A stretch of 64,000 nucleotides of DNA from NCBI RefSeq assembly GCF_001542905.1, contig NZ_LOAJ01000001.1, positions 2,170,001-2,234,000 of the forward strand, given 5' to 3'. Source of the stretch: Halorubrum aethiopicum (lineage in GTDB: Archaea; Halobacteriota; Halobacteria; Halobacteriales; Haloferacaceae). Below, piece after piece: positions 41,988 to 49,950 of this stretch (position 1 is its first letter; the number at the start of each line of letters is the position of its first letter). The position numbers and the translations under genes are program-made. The notes below the pieces were generated by a model. The model had not been told where the DNA came from. It made no database searches and saw nothing but the letters and a program-made list of their open reading frames with translations.

Positions 41988-42772
41988 GCGACGAACCGCT
42001 CGCGGAGCTGTCGGCCGTCACCCGGACCTACGGCGGCGTCGCGGTCCTCGAGGACATCTCGCTCGCCGTCGAACCCGGCGTGACCGCGGTGATCGGGCCG
42101 AACGGGTCGGGGAAGTCGACGCTGCTCGGCGTCCTGGTCGGAGCGATCGAGCCGACCGACGGGCGCGCGCGGTACGTCGGGCCGGACGCCGACGGGCCGA
42201 TCGGGTACCTCCCGCAGCGGGTTCCGTTCCGCGAGGAGTTCACGGCGCGCGAGACGCTCGCGTTCTACGCCCGTCTCGCGGGCGACGATCCCGACGAGGC
42301 GCTCGAACGGGTCGGCCTCTCCGACGCGGCCGACCGGCGGGTCGGCGCGCTCTCCGGCGGCATGCGCCGGCTGCTCGGGATCGCTCAGGCCACCGTGGGC
42401 GACCCGCCGCTCGTCGTGCTCGACGAGCCGACGAGCGGGCTCGATCCGGGGATGCGCGAGCGGGCGTTCCGAACCGCGGTCGACGCGTCCGGAGCCGACA
42501 CCGCCGTCGTGGTGAGCTCGCACGACCTCGACCTCGTGGACGGACACGCGGACCGGATCGTGGTCCTCGATCGCGGGCGGGTCGCCGCGGCGGGCCCCCG
42601 AGACCGGCTCTGCTCGGACCACGGCGTCGACGACGTCGCCGGGCTCTACCGGGCGGTCGTCGCCGGCGACGCGGCCGGATCCGACGATGCCGACGACGCC
42701 GACGCCGGATCGGAGGACGCCGACCGCGACGAGCCGAGCGCGGTCCACGTGACGGGGGTGTCGGAGCGATGA
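41984..42772 (+). CDS. nosF: NosF, ABC ATPase
   Basis: A 262-residue ABC ATPase. Walker A is GPNGSGKST (about 37-45), the Q-loop region has YLPQRV, the signature is LSGGM, Walker B is LVVLDEP, and the switch His is in SSHDLDLVDGH. With NosY it forms the ABC complex that NosD docks on to mature the CuZ site of N2O reductase (established knowledge). The C-terminal 35 residues are acidic low complexity. It starts at GTG overlapping the nosD stop and overlaps nosY by 4 bases (ATGA). Confidence 0.93.
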   Translation: MSDEPLAELSAVTRTYGGVAVLEDISLAVEPGVTAVIGPNGSGKSTLLGVLVGAIEPTDGRARYVGPDADGPIGYLPQRVPFREEFTARETLAFYARLAGDDPDEALERVGLSDAADRRVGALSGGMRRLLGIAQATVGDPPLVVLDEPTSGLDPGMRERAFRTAVDASGADTAVVVSSHDLDLVDGHADRIVVLDRGRVAAAGPRDRLCSDHGVDDVAGLYRAVVAGDAAGSDDADDADAGSEDADRDEPSAVHVTGVSER

Positions 42773-43668
42773 GAGGGATCGGAGGGACGGGCGACCCCGC
42801 GGGGACGCGACGCCGCATCGGGGCGGTCGCCACGGTGTTCCGCCGCGAGCTGGCGACCGTCCTCCGGACGCCCGGATACGGCGTCCTCGCGGTCGGCCTC
42901 CTCGTCCTCCTCGGAGGCACCCTGGCCGTCGGCGGCGGGGGAGACACCGGGTTCGTGCCCGCGGTCGTCGACCTGCTCCTCGTGACGGAGGTCGCGGTGC
43001 CGCTCGTCGCGTTCGTGGTCGGATACCGCGCGCTGCTCGCCGACGCGGAGAGCGGCGAGTTCGCGGTGATCCGGACGTATCCCGTGAGCGTCGCCGGCTA
43101 CGTCGTCGGGGTCGCTCTCGCGCGAGCGCTCGCGTTCCTGGCGGTCGTCGTCGTCCCGTACGCGCTGATCGGCGCGGTCGTCTGGGCGACCGCCGCCCCC
43201 GACACGGGGATCTTCGCGACCCACTCCGGCGTCGACTCCCCGCTCCTGTACCTCCGTTTCCTCGGGCTGATCGTCCCGTTCGGCGCGGCGTACCTCTCCG
43301 CCGCCGTCGCCGTCTCGGCGGTGGCCTCGAGCCGGCGCGGCGCGGTCGCGATCGCGGTCGTCGCGCTCGTCGCCGGCGTCCTCGGCGGCGACCTCGCGAT
43401 CCTGCGGTCGCTGGCGAGCGGGGCCTCCCCGTCGGCGATCCCCGGACTGCTCGCGTCCACCCCGAACGGGGCGTTCCGCGGGCTCGTCTTCGAGACGGTG
43501 ATCGGCGTCGCGTTCGCCCCGGCGGGCGGGTTCGTCGCGGTCGGGCGGGCGGTCGGATCCCTCCTCCTCTGGACCGTCGGCGGCCTCCTCCTCTCGACCG
43601 CGGCGCTCGCGTACGGCGACCGGCTGGACGTCCCCCTCGAGGGCGTTCGGGCGCGGTTCGTCGAGTGA
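42769..43668 (+). CDS. nosY: NosY, ABC permease
   Basis: A 299-residue membrane protein with six hydrophobic segments, the first near 32-52 (YGVLAVGLLVLLGG). It fits the ABC-2 type permease of the nosDFY system. It overlaps nosF by ATGA. The stop codon region is part of an 18-base direct repeat (43660-43704), so two further in-register TGA copies follow it. Confidence 0.9.
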   Translation: MRGIGGTGDPAGTRRRIGAVATVFRRELATVLRTPGYGVLAVGLLVLLGGTLAVGGGGDTGFVPAVVDLLLVTEVAVPLVAFVVGYRALLADAESGEFAVIRTYPVSVAGYVVGVALARALAFLAVVVVPYALIGAVVWATAAPDTGIFATHSGVDSPLLYLRFLGLIVPFGAAYLSAAVAVSAVASSRRGAVAIAVVALVAGVLGGDLAILRSLASGASPSAIPGLLASTPNGAFRGLVFETVIGVAFAPAGGFVAVGRAVGSLLLWTVGGLLLSTAALAYGDRLDVPLEGVRARFVE

Positions 43669-43704
43669 CGCGGACCCGTCGAGTGACGCGGACCCGTCGA
43701 GTGA
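43660..43704. repeat. 18-base tandem repeat covering the nosY stop codon
   Basis: Units beginning GTCGAGTGACGCGG start at 43660 and 43678, and a partial third at 43696. The first contains the nosY stop codon. Confidence 0.9.
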
Positions 43705-43754
43705 GCCGCGCCGGATCGTCGGACGGGCCGGGCCGGGTCCCCGGCGGCGACCGG

Positions 43755-44096
43755 TCACCCCGACGCGTTCGGGACCGATCCCGGCGCGTACGCGTACACC
43801 GCGTAGAGCACGGTCGCGGCGGTCAGGAAGTCGAGGCTGTGCGCGAGGAAGTGGTGGACCGGCATCGGCACGTAGCCGAGGACGGTCCCCGCGCCGACGA
43901 CGGAGCGCGCCAACAGCGCCCCCACGGCGACGCTGATGAGCAGGTGCCGGCGGCTCCGGCGGCGGCCGTACGCGACGAGGCTCACGAGGAAGAGAAGGCC
44001 GGTCCCGATCCCCGCCACGACGACGACGGCCAGTATCGGGAGCGACCCCTCGACGCCCCGACCGGCGACCGAGAGGGCTGCTGTCGGCGGACGCAT
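43755..44096 (-). CDS. Small haloarchaeal membrane protein (113 aa)
   Basis: A 113-residue protein with three hydrophobic helices at about 20-42, 50-70 and 82-103, and a conserved-looking PVHHFLAHSLDF segment whose His residues could bind metal or heme. A strong coding-strand box A TTTATAA lies at 44121-44127. It is convergent with nosY, and similar small proteins occur near copper genes in haloarchaea (DUF7471-like in my memory, uncertain). A role in copper or electron transport is only inference. Confidence 0.65.
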   Translation of the reverse strand: MRPPTAALSVAGRGVEGSLPILAVVVVAGIGTGLLFLVSLVAYGRRRSRRHLLISVAVGALLARSVVGAGTVLGYVPMPVHHFLAHSLDFLTAATVLYAVYAYAPGSVPNASG

Positions 44097-44234
44097 GTGG
44101 TCGGGTTGGGCGCGATCGGTTATAAAGAGCGAGGCGAATACCCGCGGCGTTAGGCGCGGGAGGACGTCACGAACTGATCCGTTACGATGCCCGCCGGAAG
44201 ACGTCTTCTCGGCGGAGCGGGACGGGTGTCTCGC

Positions 44235-45035
44235 TTACAGCTCGACGACATCGCCGCGCTCGGCGACGCGGAACCCGGCCGACTCCAGCCGCTCGCGTGC
44301 GTCCGAGGTCGGATCGAGAAGCGGGTTCGTGTGGTTCAGATGAGTGAACAGGACCTCGGTGTCGACGCCGTCGAGGACCTCCATCGAGGACCGGACCGTC
44401 GGATGGGGGACGTCGTCCACGCGGTCGATCTCGTCTCGACTCCAGAAGGTCCCGTCGACGAGGGCCACGTCGACGTCCCGGATCAGGGACTCGGAATGAG
44501 CCGTCAGCGCGTCGACGTCGCTCACGTACAGGAGCGACCGGTTCGGCCCGTCGATCCGATACGCGAGCGTCCCGGTCGGGAGCGACTCGCGGTGCTCGAC
44601 GCGGATCGGCGTGACCGAGGTCCCCTCGAGGGCGACGGGATCGCCGTCCGTGACCGACCGTACCTCCACGTTCCGGTCCGTCACGAGCGACCGCAGCGGC
44701 TCGTTGTTCCGGATCACGTCCCCGAGTCCGGGCGTGGCGTACACCGGCAGTTCGTCCGCGTCGACCGACTCGCGTCCGAAGTACGACAGTCCGGTGAGAT
44801 GCCCGAGGTGGGCGTGCGTCAGGAACACGCCGTCGGGGACGTCGACCGTCTGGAACCGAACGTCCGGCGTCGCATCGAACAGATACCGGCCGGCGTCCTC
44901 CACATTCAGGCGGACGGCGCTCGCGTACCGCGCCCGTCGGGGATCGGCGCGCGCGGCCGCGCAGTTCCCACACCGGCAGCCGAGATGGGGAACTCCGGCG
45001 TCCTGGGCGGTGCCGAGGACTTCGACGAGACTCAC
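44235..45035 (-). CDS. MBL-fold hydrolase, PqqB-like
   Basis: A 266-residue metallo-beta-lactamase-fold protein. It opens with VLGTAQDAGVPHLG and the zinc-site GCRCGNC (about 19-25) typical of the PqqB/MBL-phosphodiesterase-like group. The metal motif reads THAHLGHLTG instead of HxHxDH, so Asp is replaced by Gly as in some PqqB-like proteins. Later ligands include DVDALT and LFTHLNHTN. The substrate is unknown, and no other PQQ genes are in the window. The ATG at 45035 fits. Confidence 0.82.
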   Translation of the reverse strand: MSLVEVLGTAQDAGVPHLGCRCGNCAAARADPRRARYASAVRLNVEDAGRYLFDATPDVRFQTVDVPDGVFLTHAHLGHLTGLSYFGRESVDADELPVYATPGLGDVIRNNEPLRSLVTDRNVEVRSVTDGDPVALEGTSVTPIRVEHRESLPTGTLAYRIDGPNRSLLYVSDVDALTAHSESLIRDVDVALVDGTFWSRDEIDRVDDVPHPTVRSSMEVLDGVDTEVLFTHLNHTNPLLDPTSDARERLESAGFRVAERGDVVEL

Positions 45036-45131
45036 GGTGCTCGTATCGAGCGGGACGCTTCATCAAGATGGCGACGGCTTTCGGCCCGACGTCTCACGCG
45101 CCCCCGGAAACCCCGGCCGGAGACGACGGCG

Positions 45132-45563
45132 CTACTCGATCGTCTCCCGGCCGACGACCGTCTCCATCCGTAGCTCGTACAGGGAGAACTCGACGTTCTG
45201 GACCGTTTCGTCGAAGAGGCGGAACGGCGGGAACCACTCGTTGAGCGTCGCCTCGTCGGCGTCGCCCTCCCATTCCCGGATCGGACCGCGAACGTGGATG
45301 CTCCACGACTCGCTCGTCGAGGCCTCGTGACACACGAACGTGGCTCGGTCGGTCGTCTCCAGAAACCGTCGCTTCTCGCTCTCGTCGTCGTGGTCGCTCA
45401 CTCGGAGGAGAAACCGGTCGCCGTCGTAGTGGTAACTCAGCGGGATCGCGTACGCGTCGTTCCCGTCCGCCAGTCCCAGAACGCCGTGTTCGCCCGCCCG
45501 CAGGCGGTCGTCGACGTCGGACTCGGTCATCCCGCCGGTGTACACGTATTCGACGCGGTCCAT
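45132..45563 (-). CDS. Pyridoxamine 5'-phosphate oxidase-like FMN-binding protein
   Basis: A 143-residue split-barrel protein. AYAIPLSYHYDGDRFLLR and WSIHVRGPIREWE are typical of the PNPOx-like FMN- or F420-binding fold. Haloarchaeal members are usually annotated only as pyridoxamine-oxidase-family flavoproteins. The ATG at 45563 is preferred to the longer frame (45662). It has a paralog at 47096-47575. Confidence 0.82.
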   Translation of the reverse strand: MDRVEYVYTGGMTESDVDDRLRAGEHGVLGLADGNDAYAIPLSYHYDGDRFLLRVSDHDDESEKRRFLETTDRATFVCHEASTSESWSIHVRGPIREWEGDADEATLNEWFPPFRLFDETVQNVEFSLYELRMETVVGRETIE

Positions 45564-45719
45564 GTGTAACGGAACGCGACGGCCCCTCAAATAGGCTCGC
45601 CGACACGTCCCCGTGCCGACTCGCTCCAAACGGACGCGTTCGCGTCGTCGAACCTCTCCCAACGAGGGGGAACGGACGGGCGGTTTTTACGCGGGGATCC
45701 GAAAGCTCCGGCGACGACC

Positions 45720-46223
45720 ATGTCGGACACCAGATCCCGGATCCGGAGCCACGTCCGGGAGACGCCGGGCGTCCACTTCAACCGCGTGAGCCGGGAGCTC
45801 GACGTCGCGACCGGGCAGGCGCAGTACCACCTCCGGCGGCTCGTCCGCGACGACGAGCTCGCCGTCGAGCGCGTCGCCGGCCGCGCCCACTACTTCGATC
45901 CGACGTTCGACCCGTGGGAGCGCCGGACGATCGCGTTCCTCCGCCGGGAGACCGCACGGGCGATCCTCCTCCGACTCCACGCCGAGGGGTCGACCCGCCC
46001 GTCGGCGCTCGCGGACGACCTCGACCTCGCGCGGAGCACCGTCTCCTGGCACGTCTCGAACCTCGTCGACGCCGGGATAATCGAGAAGTCCGCGGACCGG
46101 CCGATGACGGTCTCGCTGGCGCGACCCGAGCGGACCGCCGAGCTGCTCGACGCCGTCTCCCCGTCGCTGCCCGACCGGATCGTCGACCGGTTCGTCCGCA
46201 CCGTCGACAGCCTCCTCGAGTGA
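45720..46223 (+). CDS. Two-domain winged-helix transcriptional regulator
   Basis: A 167-residue DNA-binding protein. Two winged helices are visible: VHFNRVSRELDVATGQAQYHL at 19-40 and STRPSALADDLDLARSTVSWHV at about 90-110. This tandem arrangement is seen in haloarchaeal MarR/ArsR-like regulators. GGTTTTTACG about 30 bases upstream is the promoter. It precedes the SCO gene by 90 bases on the same strand and may control copper or redox genes here. This role is inferred from position. Confidence 0.85.
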   Translation: MSDTRSRIRSHVRETPGVHFNRVSRELDVATGQAQYHLRRLVRDDELAVERVAGRAHYFDPTFDPWERRTIAFLRRETARAILLRLHAEGSTRPSALADDLDLARSTVSWHVSNLVDAGIIEKSADRPMTVSLARPERTAELLDAVSPSLPDRIVDRFVRTVDSLLE

Positions 46224-46312
46224 GGCGGGTCCCGGCGTCGACGCCGGCGACCGCCGGGTCGTTCGACGCCCGCACCAGACCGGTTATGGCCTCGTCGTCC
46301 GTCGGATCGGCC

Positions 46313-47002
46313 ATGAGACGCCGAGCGCTGCTCGGAGGGATCGGCGCGGCCGCGACGACGACCGTCGCGGGCTGTACGACGCGGCTGTCGAGCGGCGGAT
46401 CCGAGGGGGTCGTCCTCGATCCGCAGGAGGACCAGATCGCCGACGCCGAGGACCTGTCGTACCCGGCCTACGGCCAGCCGCTGCCAGACTTCGCGCTTCG
46501 CGCGCCGCTCGCCGACGAGACGATCGACGCCGGAGACCTCGATCGGACCGCGGTCGTCACGGCGGTCTTCACCTCGTGTCCCGCGGAGTGCGGGGTCCTG
46601 ATTCACCGTCTCGTCGGGGTTCAACGGCGGGTCGCCGAGGCGGGGCTGACCGACGAGGTCGTCTTCCTGCCGATCACGTTCGACCCCGAGCGCGACGACG
46701 AGCGGGCGCTCCGCGAGAACGCCGAGTCGCTCGGGGTCGACCTGGCGGCCGGCAACTGGCACTACCTGCGGCCGGCCTCGCCCGCGGAGGCGAAGACGGT
46801 GGTCGAGGACCGACTGGGGATCGGCTTCGAGCGGACGACGGAGAGCGACCGGCTCGAGGGGTACGACTTCACGCACGCCGTGGTGACGCTGCTCGTCAAC
46901 CCGGACGGGATCGTCGAGCGGGCCTACCGCGGCGAACGCGTCGACCGGGACCGCGTCGCCGACGACGTCGCCGCGGTGGTCGACGCGTTCTCGACCGACT
47001 GA
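46313..47002 (+). CDS. SCO family copper chaperone / thiol protein
   Basis: A 229-residue lipoprotein with an RRR Tat-like N-terminus and lipobox VAGC (Cys about 21). The Sco/thioredoxin-fold domain has the Cu-binding CPAEC motif at about 88-92 and the conserved His in DFTHAVV (about 187). Sco proteins insert copper into the CuA site of cytochrome oxidase or reduce it (established knowledge). The ATG at 46313 gives the signal peptide directly; an in-frame ATG at 46286 is an alternative. It lies near nosLDFY, which also have CuA/CuZ partners. Confidence 0.9.
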   Translation: MRRRALLGGIGAAATTTVAGCTTRLSSGGSEGVVLDPQEDQIADAEDLSYPAYGQPLPDFALRAPLADETIDAGDLDRTAVVTAVFTSCPAECGVLIHRLVGVQRRVAEAGLTDEVVFLPITFDPERDDERALRENAESLGVDLAAGNWHYLRPASPAEAKTVVEDRLGIGFERTTESDRLEGYDFTHAVVTLLVNPDGIVERAYRGERVDRDRVADDVAAVVDAFSTD

Positions 47003-47095
47003 GCGGGGAGGCGGTCCGTCGGCTCGCCGCGATCGCGTTCCCACGATCTCGGGGTCGTCTCGTGGTTTAATGTCGCCGAGACGCAATTATGGAAC

Positions 47096-47575
47096 ATGTC
47101 CACGGACGAGCTTCTGGAGTCGAGCGCGACGAGGATGGCCGACGACCGGATCCGGGCGTTTCTGACCGAGCAGGGCGTCGGAACGCTCGCGCTCCCGGAC
47201 GAGGACGTCCCCTACCTCGTGCCGATGTCGTTCGGGTACGACGGGGAGTCCGCGCTCTACTTCGCGTTCCTGCTTTTCGGTTCCGAGAGCCGGAAGGAGG
47301 CGCTGAGCGAGCGGGCCGGCTCGGCGGCGTTCCTGGTGTACGAGGCGCGATCGCCCCACGAGTGGCGGAGCGTGAGCCTCCGCGGGCGGATCGAGGCGAT
47401 CGACGAGGACGACGACGAGGACGAGGAAGGCGGATGGGCGGACCTCCGGGAGGCGATGGAGAACGCCTGGCACCCGGACCTCTTCAGTTCCGCCGAGCCG
47501 ATGCGGGGCGTCCACGGCTACCGGTTCCGGATCGACGAGTGGACCGGGATCCGGCAGGGCGGACCCTCGGAGTGA
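47096..47575 (+). CDS. Pyridoxamine 5'-phosphate oxidase-like FMN-binding protein
   Basis: A 159-residue split-barrel flavoprotein with VPYLVPMSFGYDGE and WRSVSLRGRIEAI, paralogous to the gene at 45132-45563. A short acidic insert (DDDEDEEGG, about 105-115) is in the middle. GTGGTTTAATG, about 30 bases before the ATG at 47096, is the box A. The substrate and cofactor (FMN or F420) are undetermined. Confidence 0.85.
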   Translation: MSTDELLESSATRMADDRIRAFLTEQGVGTLALPDEDVPYLVPMSFGYDGESALYFAFLLFGSESRKEALSERAGSAAFLVYEARSPHEWRSVSLRGRIEAIDEDDDEDEEGGWADLREAMENAWHPDLFSSAEPMRGVHGYRFRIDEWTGIRQGGPSE

Positions 47576-47721
47576 CCGCCGCGTCGCGTCCGGCGTCCTC
47601 GCCCGCGTCGGCCGTCCCCCGTCTCCTCCGGCTCTCCGCCGGGTGAGGAGGATCCGTCGAGAGGGAGGAACGGGCCTGCCGGAGGGGGAACGCACATGGT
47701 CGGCGGTCCCCTCTCGCCCGT

Positions 47722-48366
47722 ATGAACGTCGACGTGCTGCTGTACGACGGGTTCGACGAGCTCGACGGGATCGGCCCGTACGAGGTGTTCGACTACGCGA
47801 TCGACTACGCCGCGGAGGAGGACGGCGGCGGGGTCGACGAAACCGGTCGCGTCCGCTACGTCACCCTCGAGGAGCGCGAGACGGTGACCGCGAGCCACGG
47901 GACCCGCGTCGGGGTCGACGGCGTCCTCCCCGCGCCCGGCGACGCCGACGCGCCCGATCTGCTCGTCGTTCCGGGCGGCGGATGGAACGCGCGCGACGAG
48001 ACCGCGAGCGCGTGGGCGGAGGCGAACCGCGGGGCGATCCCGGCCGCGCTCGCCGACCACCACGAGGCGGGCACCCGGATCGCGAGCGTCTGTACCGGGT
48101 CGATGCTGCTCGCGGAGTCGGGGGTCACGGACGGCCGCCGGGCGGTCACGCACGCCGGCGCGGTGGACGAGCTCCGCGAGTCGGGCGCGAACGTGGTCGA
48201 CGCGCGCGTCGTCGACGACGGCGACCTCCTGACCGCGGGCGGAGTCACCTCGGGGCTCGACCTGGCGCTGTACGTCGTCGAACTGGAGTTCGGCGAGGAG
48301 ATGGCCGACCGGGTCGCGACCGTGATCGAGTACGAGCGGCGCTACGAGGTGGCGGGTCGGGAGTGA
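47722..48366 (+). CDS. DJ-1/PfpI family protein
   Basis: A 214-residue protein. It begins with the strand VLLYDGFDELD, and the nucleophile elbow is at SVCTGSMLLAESG with Cys about 124. The LVVPGGG strand-turn (about 85) is typical of the family. Members act as isocyanide hydratase-like, protease-like, or glutamine amidotransferase-like enzymes or as AraC N-domains; no DNA-binding domain is present here, so an enzymatic role is likely. The substrate is unknown. Confidence 0.9.
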   Translation: MNVDVLLYDGFDELDGIGPYEVFDYAIDYAAEEDGGGVDETGRVRYVTLEERETVTASHGTRVGVDGVLPAPGDADAPDLLVVPGGGWNARDETASAWAEANRGAIPAALADHHEAGTRIASVCTGSMLLAESGVTDGRRAVTHAGAVDELRESGANVVDARVVDDGDLLTAGGVTSGLDLALYVVELEFGEEMADRVATVIEYERRYEVAGRE

Positions 48367-48382
48367 GGTAACGGAGCGGAGA

Positions 48383-48814
48383 TCAGCCGTCGACGTGTGA
48401 CACGGTTTCGCCGGAGCCGTCGACCGTGATCACCGTACAGTCGAGCTGGTCGCGGAGGTAGGAGTCGATGTCGGGATCGGAGAGGAGCTTCTGGACCATG
48501 CGCCGCCAGCGACCCGCCTGCTTCGACCCGATGACGACGACGTCGGCGTCCTCGGCGACGATCTCCTCGAGGATCGTCTCCTCGACGAGGAAGCCGCGCC
48601 GGATCACGAACCGGGCGCGGTCGACCCGACCGACCCGTCGCTCGACGGCGCGTTTGAGGTCGCTTCGCGAGACGCCGCCGCTGTTCTGATACAGGTCGAC
48701 GTGGAGGACGGTGAGTGCGGCGTCGCGCTCCTCGGCGACGCGAACCCCCTCCCGGAGCGTCGCCTCCGAGTGGTCCGTCAGGGGATACCGAACGGGCACC
48801 ACGACCAGAGTCAT
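48383..48814 (-). CDS. Universal stress protein (single domain)
   Basis: A 143-residue UspA-fold protein. It starts TLVVVPVRYPLTDHS and has DADVVVIGSKQAG and a variant phosphate loop (GRWRRMVQKLLSD) in place of the G-2x-G-9x-G(S/T) motif, so ATP binding is doubtful. The ATG at 48814 is chosen over the longer basic N-terminus to 48901. It is convergent with the DJ-1 gene. Confidence 0.85.
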   Translation of the reverse strand: MTLVVVPVRYPLTDHSEATLREGVRVAEERDAALTVLHVDLYQNSGGVSRSDLKRAVERRVGRVDRARFVIRRGFLVEETILEEIVAEDADVVVIGSKQAGRWRRMVQKLLSDPDIDSYLRDQLDCTVITVDGSGETVSHVDG

Positions 48815-49051
48815 GTCGCCACGAACGCGTTCGTCACGTAAATACGCTGTCGATACGCGGGGCGTTCGGGGGGCTTTCACGCGCGTTCGCGGTCGTTTCA
48901 AGTTCCGAAAACGAAGACGATGTCAATAAGTTCTTGTACGCCAGGGACGAACATTCGGGAAACCGACGATCGGCCGGGAGAACGCGTCGCAAGCGCGGTA
49001 TCGATTACCACGCGATCGGGCGACTCCCGCCGATCGACGGCGGACCCAATC

Positions 49052-49537
49052 ATGTACGTACCAAATCCCTTCGACTCGGACGACCGCGCGGTGAGCCCCG
49101 TCATCGGGGTCATCCTGATGGTCGCTATCACGGTCATTCTCGCCGCGGTGATCGGCACGTTCGTGCTCGGTCTCGGCGATACGCTGGGAGACAATCAGCC
49201 GACGACGCAGTTAGACGTGAGTATTGAAGGTGAAGACGGAGACGGTGACCGTGATCTGGTCATCGAGCACGGTGGCGGTGATCCGATCGATTCGGGAACC
49301 CTTGATATCATTGTGACCGATGAGGACGATAACGAAGTATCGACATCGGGCGAATTCTCGGAGCGGTTTAGTGTTGGGGACGTAGAAACCGGGGACTTTG
49401 ATGTAGATGACACCGGTAATGGTGAAAACCTCCGAATTCGCATCATTCACCAACCAAGTGAATCGATCCTCGTCGACCGGACGATCGAAGTGGATGGTAT
49501 CGACGGGGTCGAAAACGACGACATCACGTTCAACTAA
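49052..49537 (+). CDS. Type IV pilin-like protein (class III signal peptide)
   Basis: A 161-residue archaeal pilin or adhesion pilin. The type IV pilin N-terminus DDRAVSPVIGVILMV (about 9-24) is cut by prepilin peptidase just before the hydrophobic helix (17-42), as in haloarchaeal DUF1628/Pilin_N proteins. The rest is an acidic beta-rich head. The first half of the gene uses typical GC-rich codons while the head (49200-49500) is distinctly more AT-rich, which is unusual locally. It has no pilin partners in the window. Element copy C follows 64 bases after. Confidence 0.88.
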   Translation: MYVPNPFDSDDRAVSPVIGVILMVAITVILAAVIGTFVLGLGDTLGDNQPTTQLDVSIEGEDGDGDRDLVIEHGGGDPIDSGTLDIIVTDEDDNEVSTSGEFSERFSVGDVETGDFDVDDTGNGENLRIRIIHQPSESILVDRTIEVDGIDGVENDDITFN

Positions 49538-49950
49538 TTATTCTCTTTCGGCGGCGGACTATTTCTGTCTGTGATCGAGGGTGTTCCTTTGCTATCGCGG
49601 TGAACACGTCCAAAGCCCCAGCCGCGACGACTCGATACGCTCGCTGCGCTCTTCGGTCGCTCACTTCGTTCGCTCCCTGCGGTGCTTGCGTCGCGCGTCT
49701 TCGTCCTCGCGGCTGCCCCTTTGAGTCCCATCCCGCACAGCACCGCAACCGCACCTCACGCCTCCCCAGCCTCGCGGCTCGCGGTTTCACCGCTCGCCGC
49801 GTCCCTCGCGGGCGGTTCGCGCCCTCCGGGCGCTCACCGGCGCGCCACAGCGCGAACTACCAGCTCTTCTCTCGGTGGTTCAGTCCATCCGGATCCGGCA
49901 GCCTCGGACGCGAGCCGTAGGTTTACCTGCGGCGGCCGGGAGGCGGTGAC
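49538..49950. other. Gap holding element copy C
   Basis: No gene is visible. The gap contains element copy C (49602-49860). Bases 49910-49926 (CCGTAGGTTTACC) include a box A about 30 bases before the peptidase ATG at 49951. Confidence 0.6.
49602..49860 (-). ncRNA. Dispersed structured element, copy C (candidate ncRNA)
   Basis: On the minus strand the order matches A and B: GTGGCGCGCC (49848-49839), CGCGAGGGACGC, GGCTGGGGAGGCGTGAGG, ACTCAAAGGGGCAG and GCTGGGGCTTTGGA. Stem 1 is GCGCCC/GGGCGC (49819-49833). Stem 2 (49774-49800) is GCGGC, GA, GCGGT, loop GAA, ACCGC, GA, GCCGC. The long-range helix reads AGCCGCGA/TCGCGGCT, where both bases of one pair differ from copies A and B, a compensatory change. 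It lacks the CGAAGCAACGAG upstream block. The orientation is opposite to that of A and B. Confidence 0.6.

Noticed and set aside
44197-44208. Perfect palindrome GAAGACGTCTTC
   Set aside because: A 12-base palindrome in a gap downstream of the PqqB-like gene. With no loop or T-run it is neither a convincing terminator nor a known operator.
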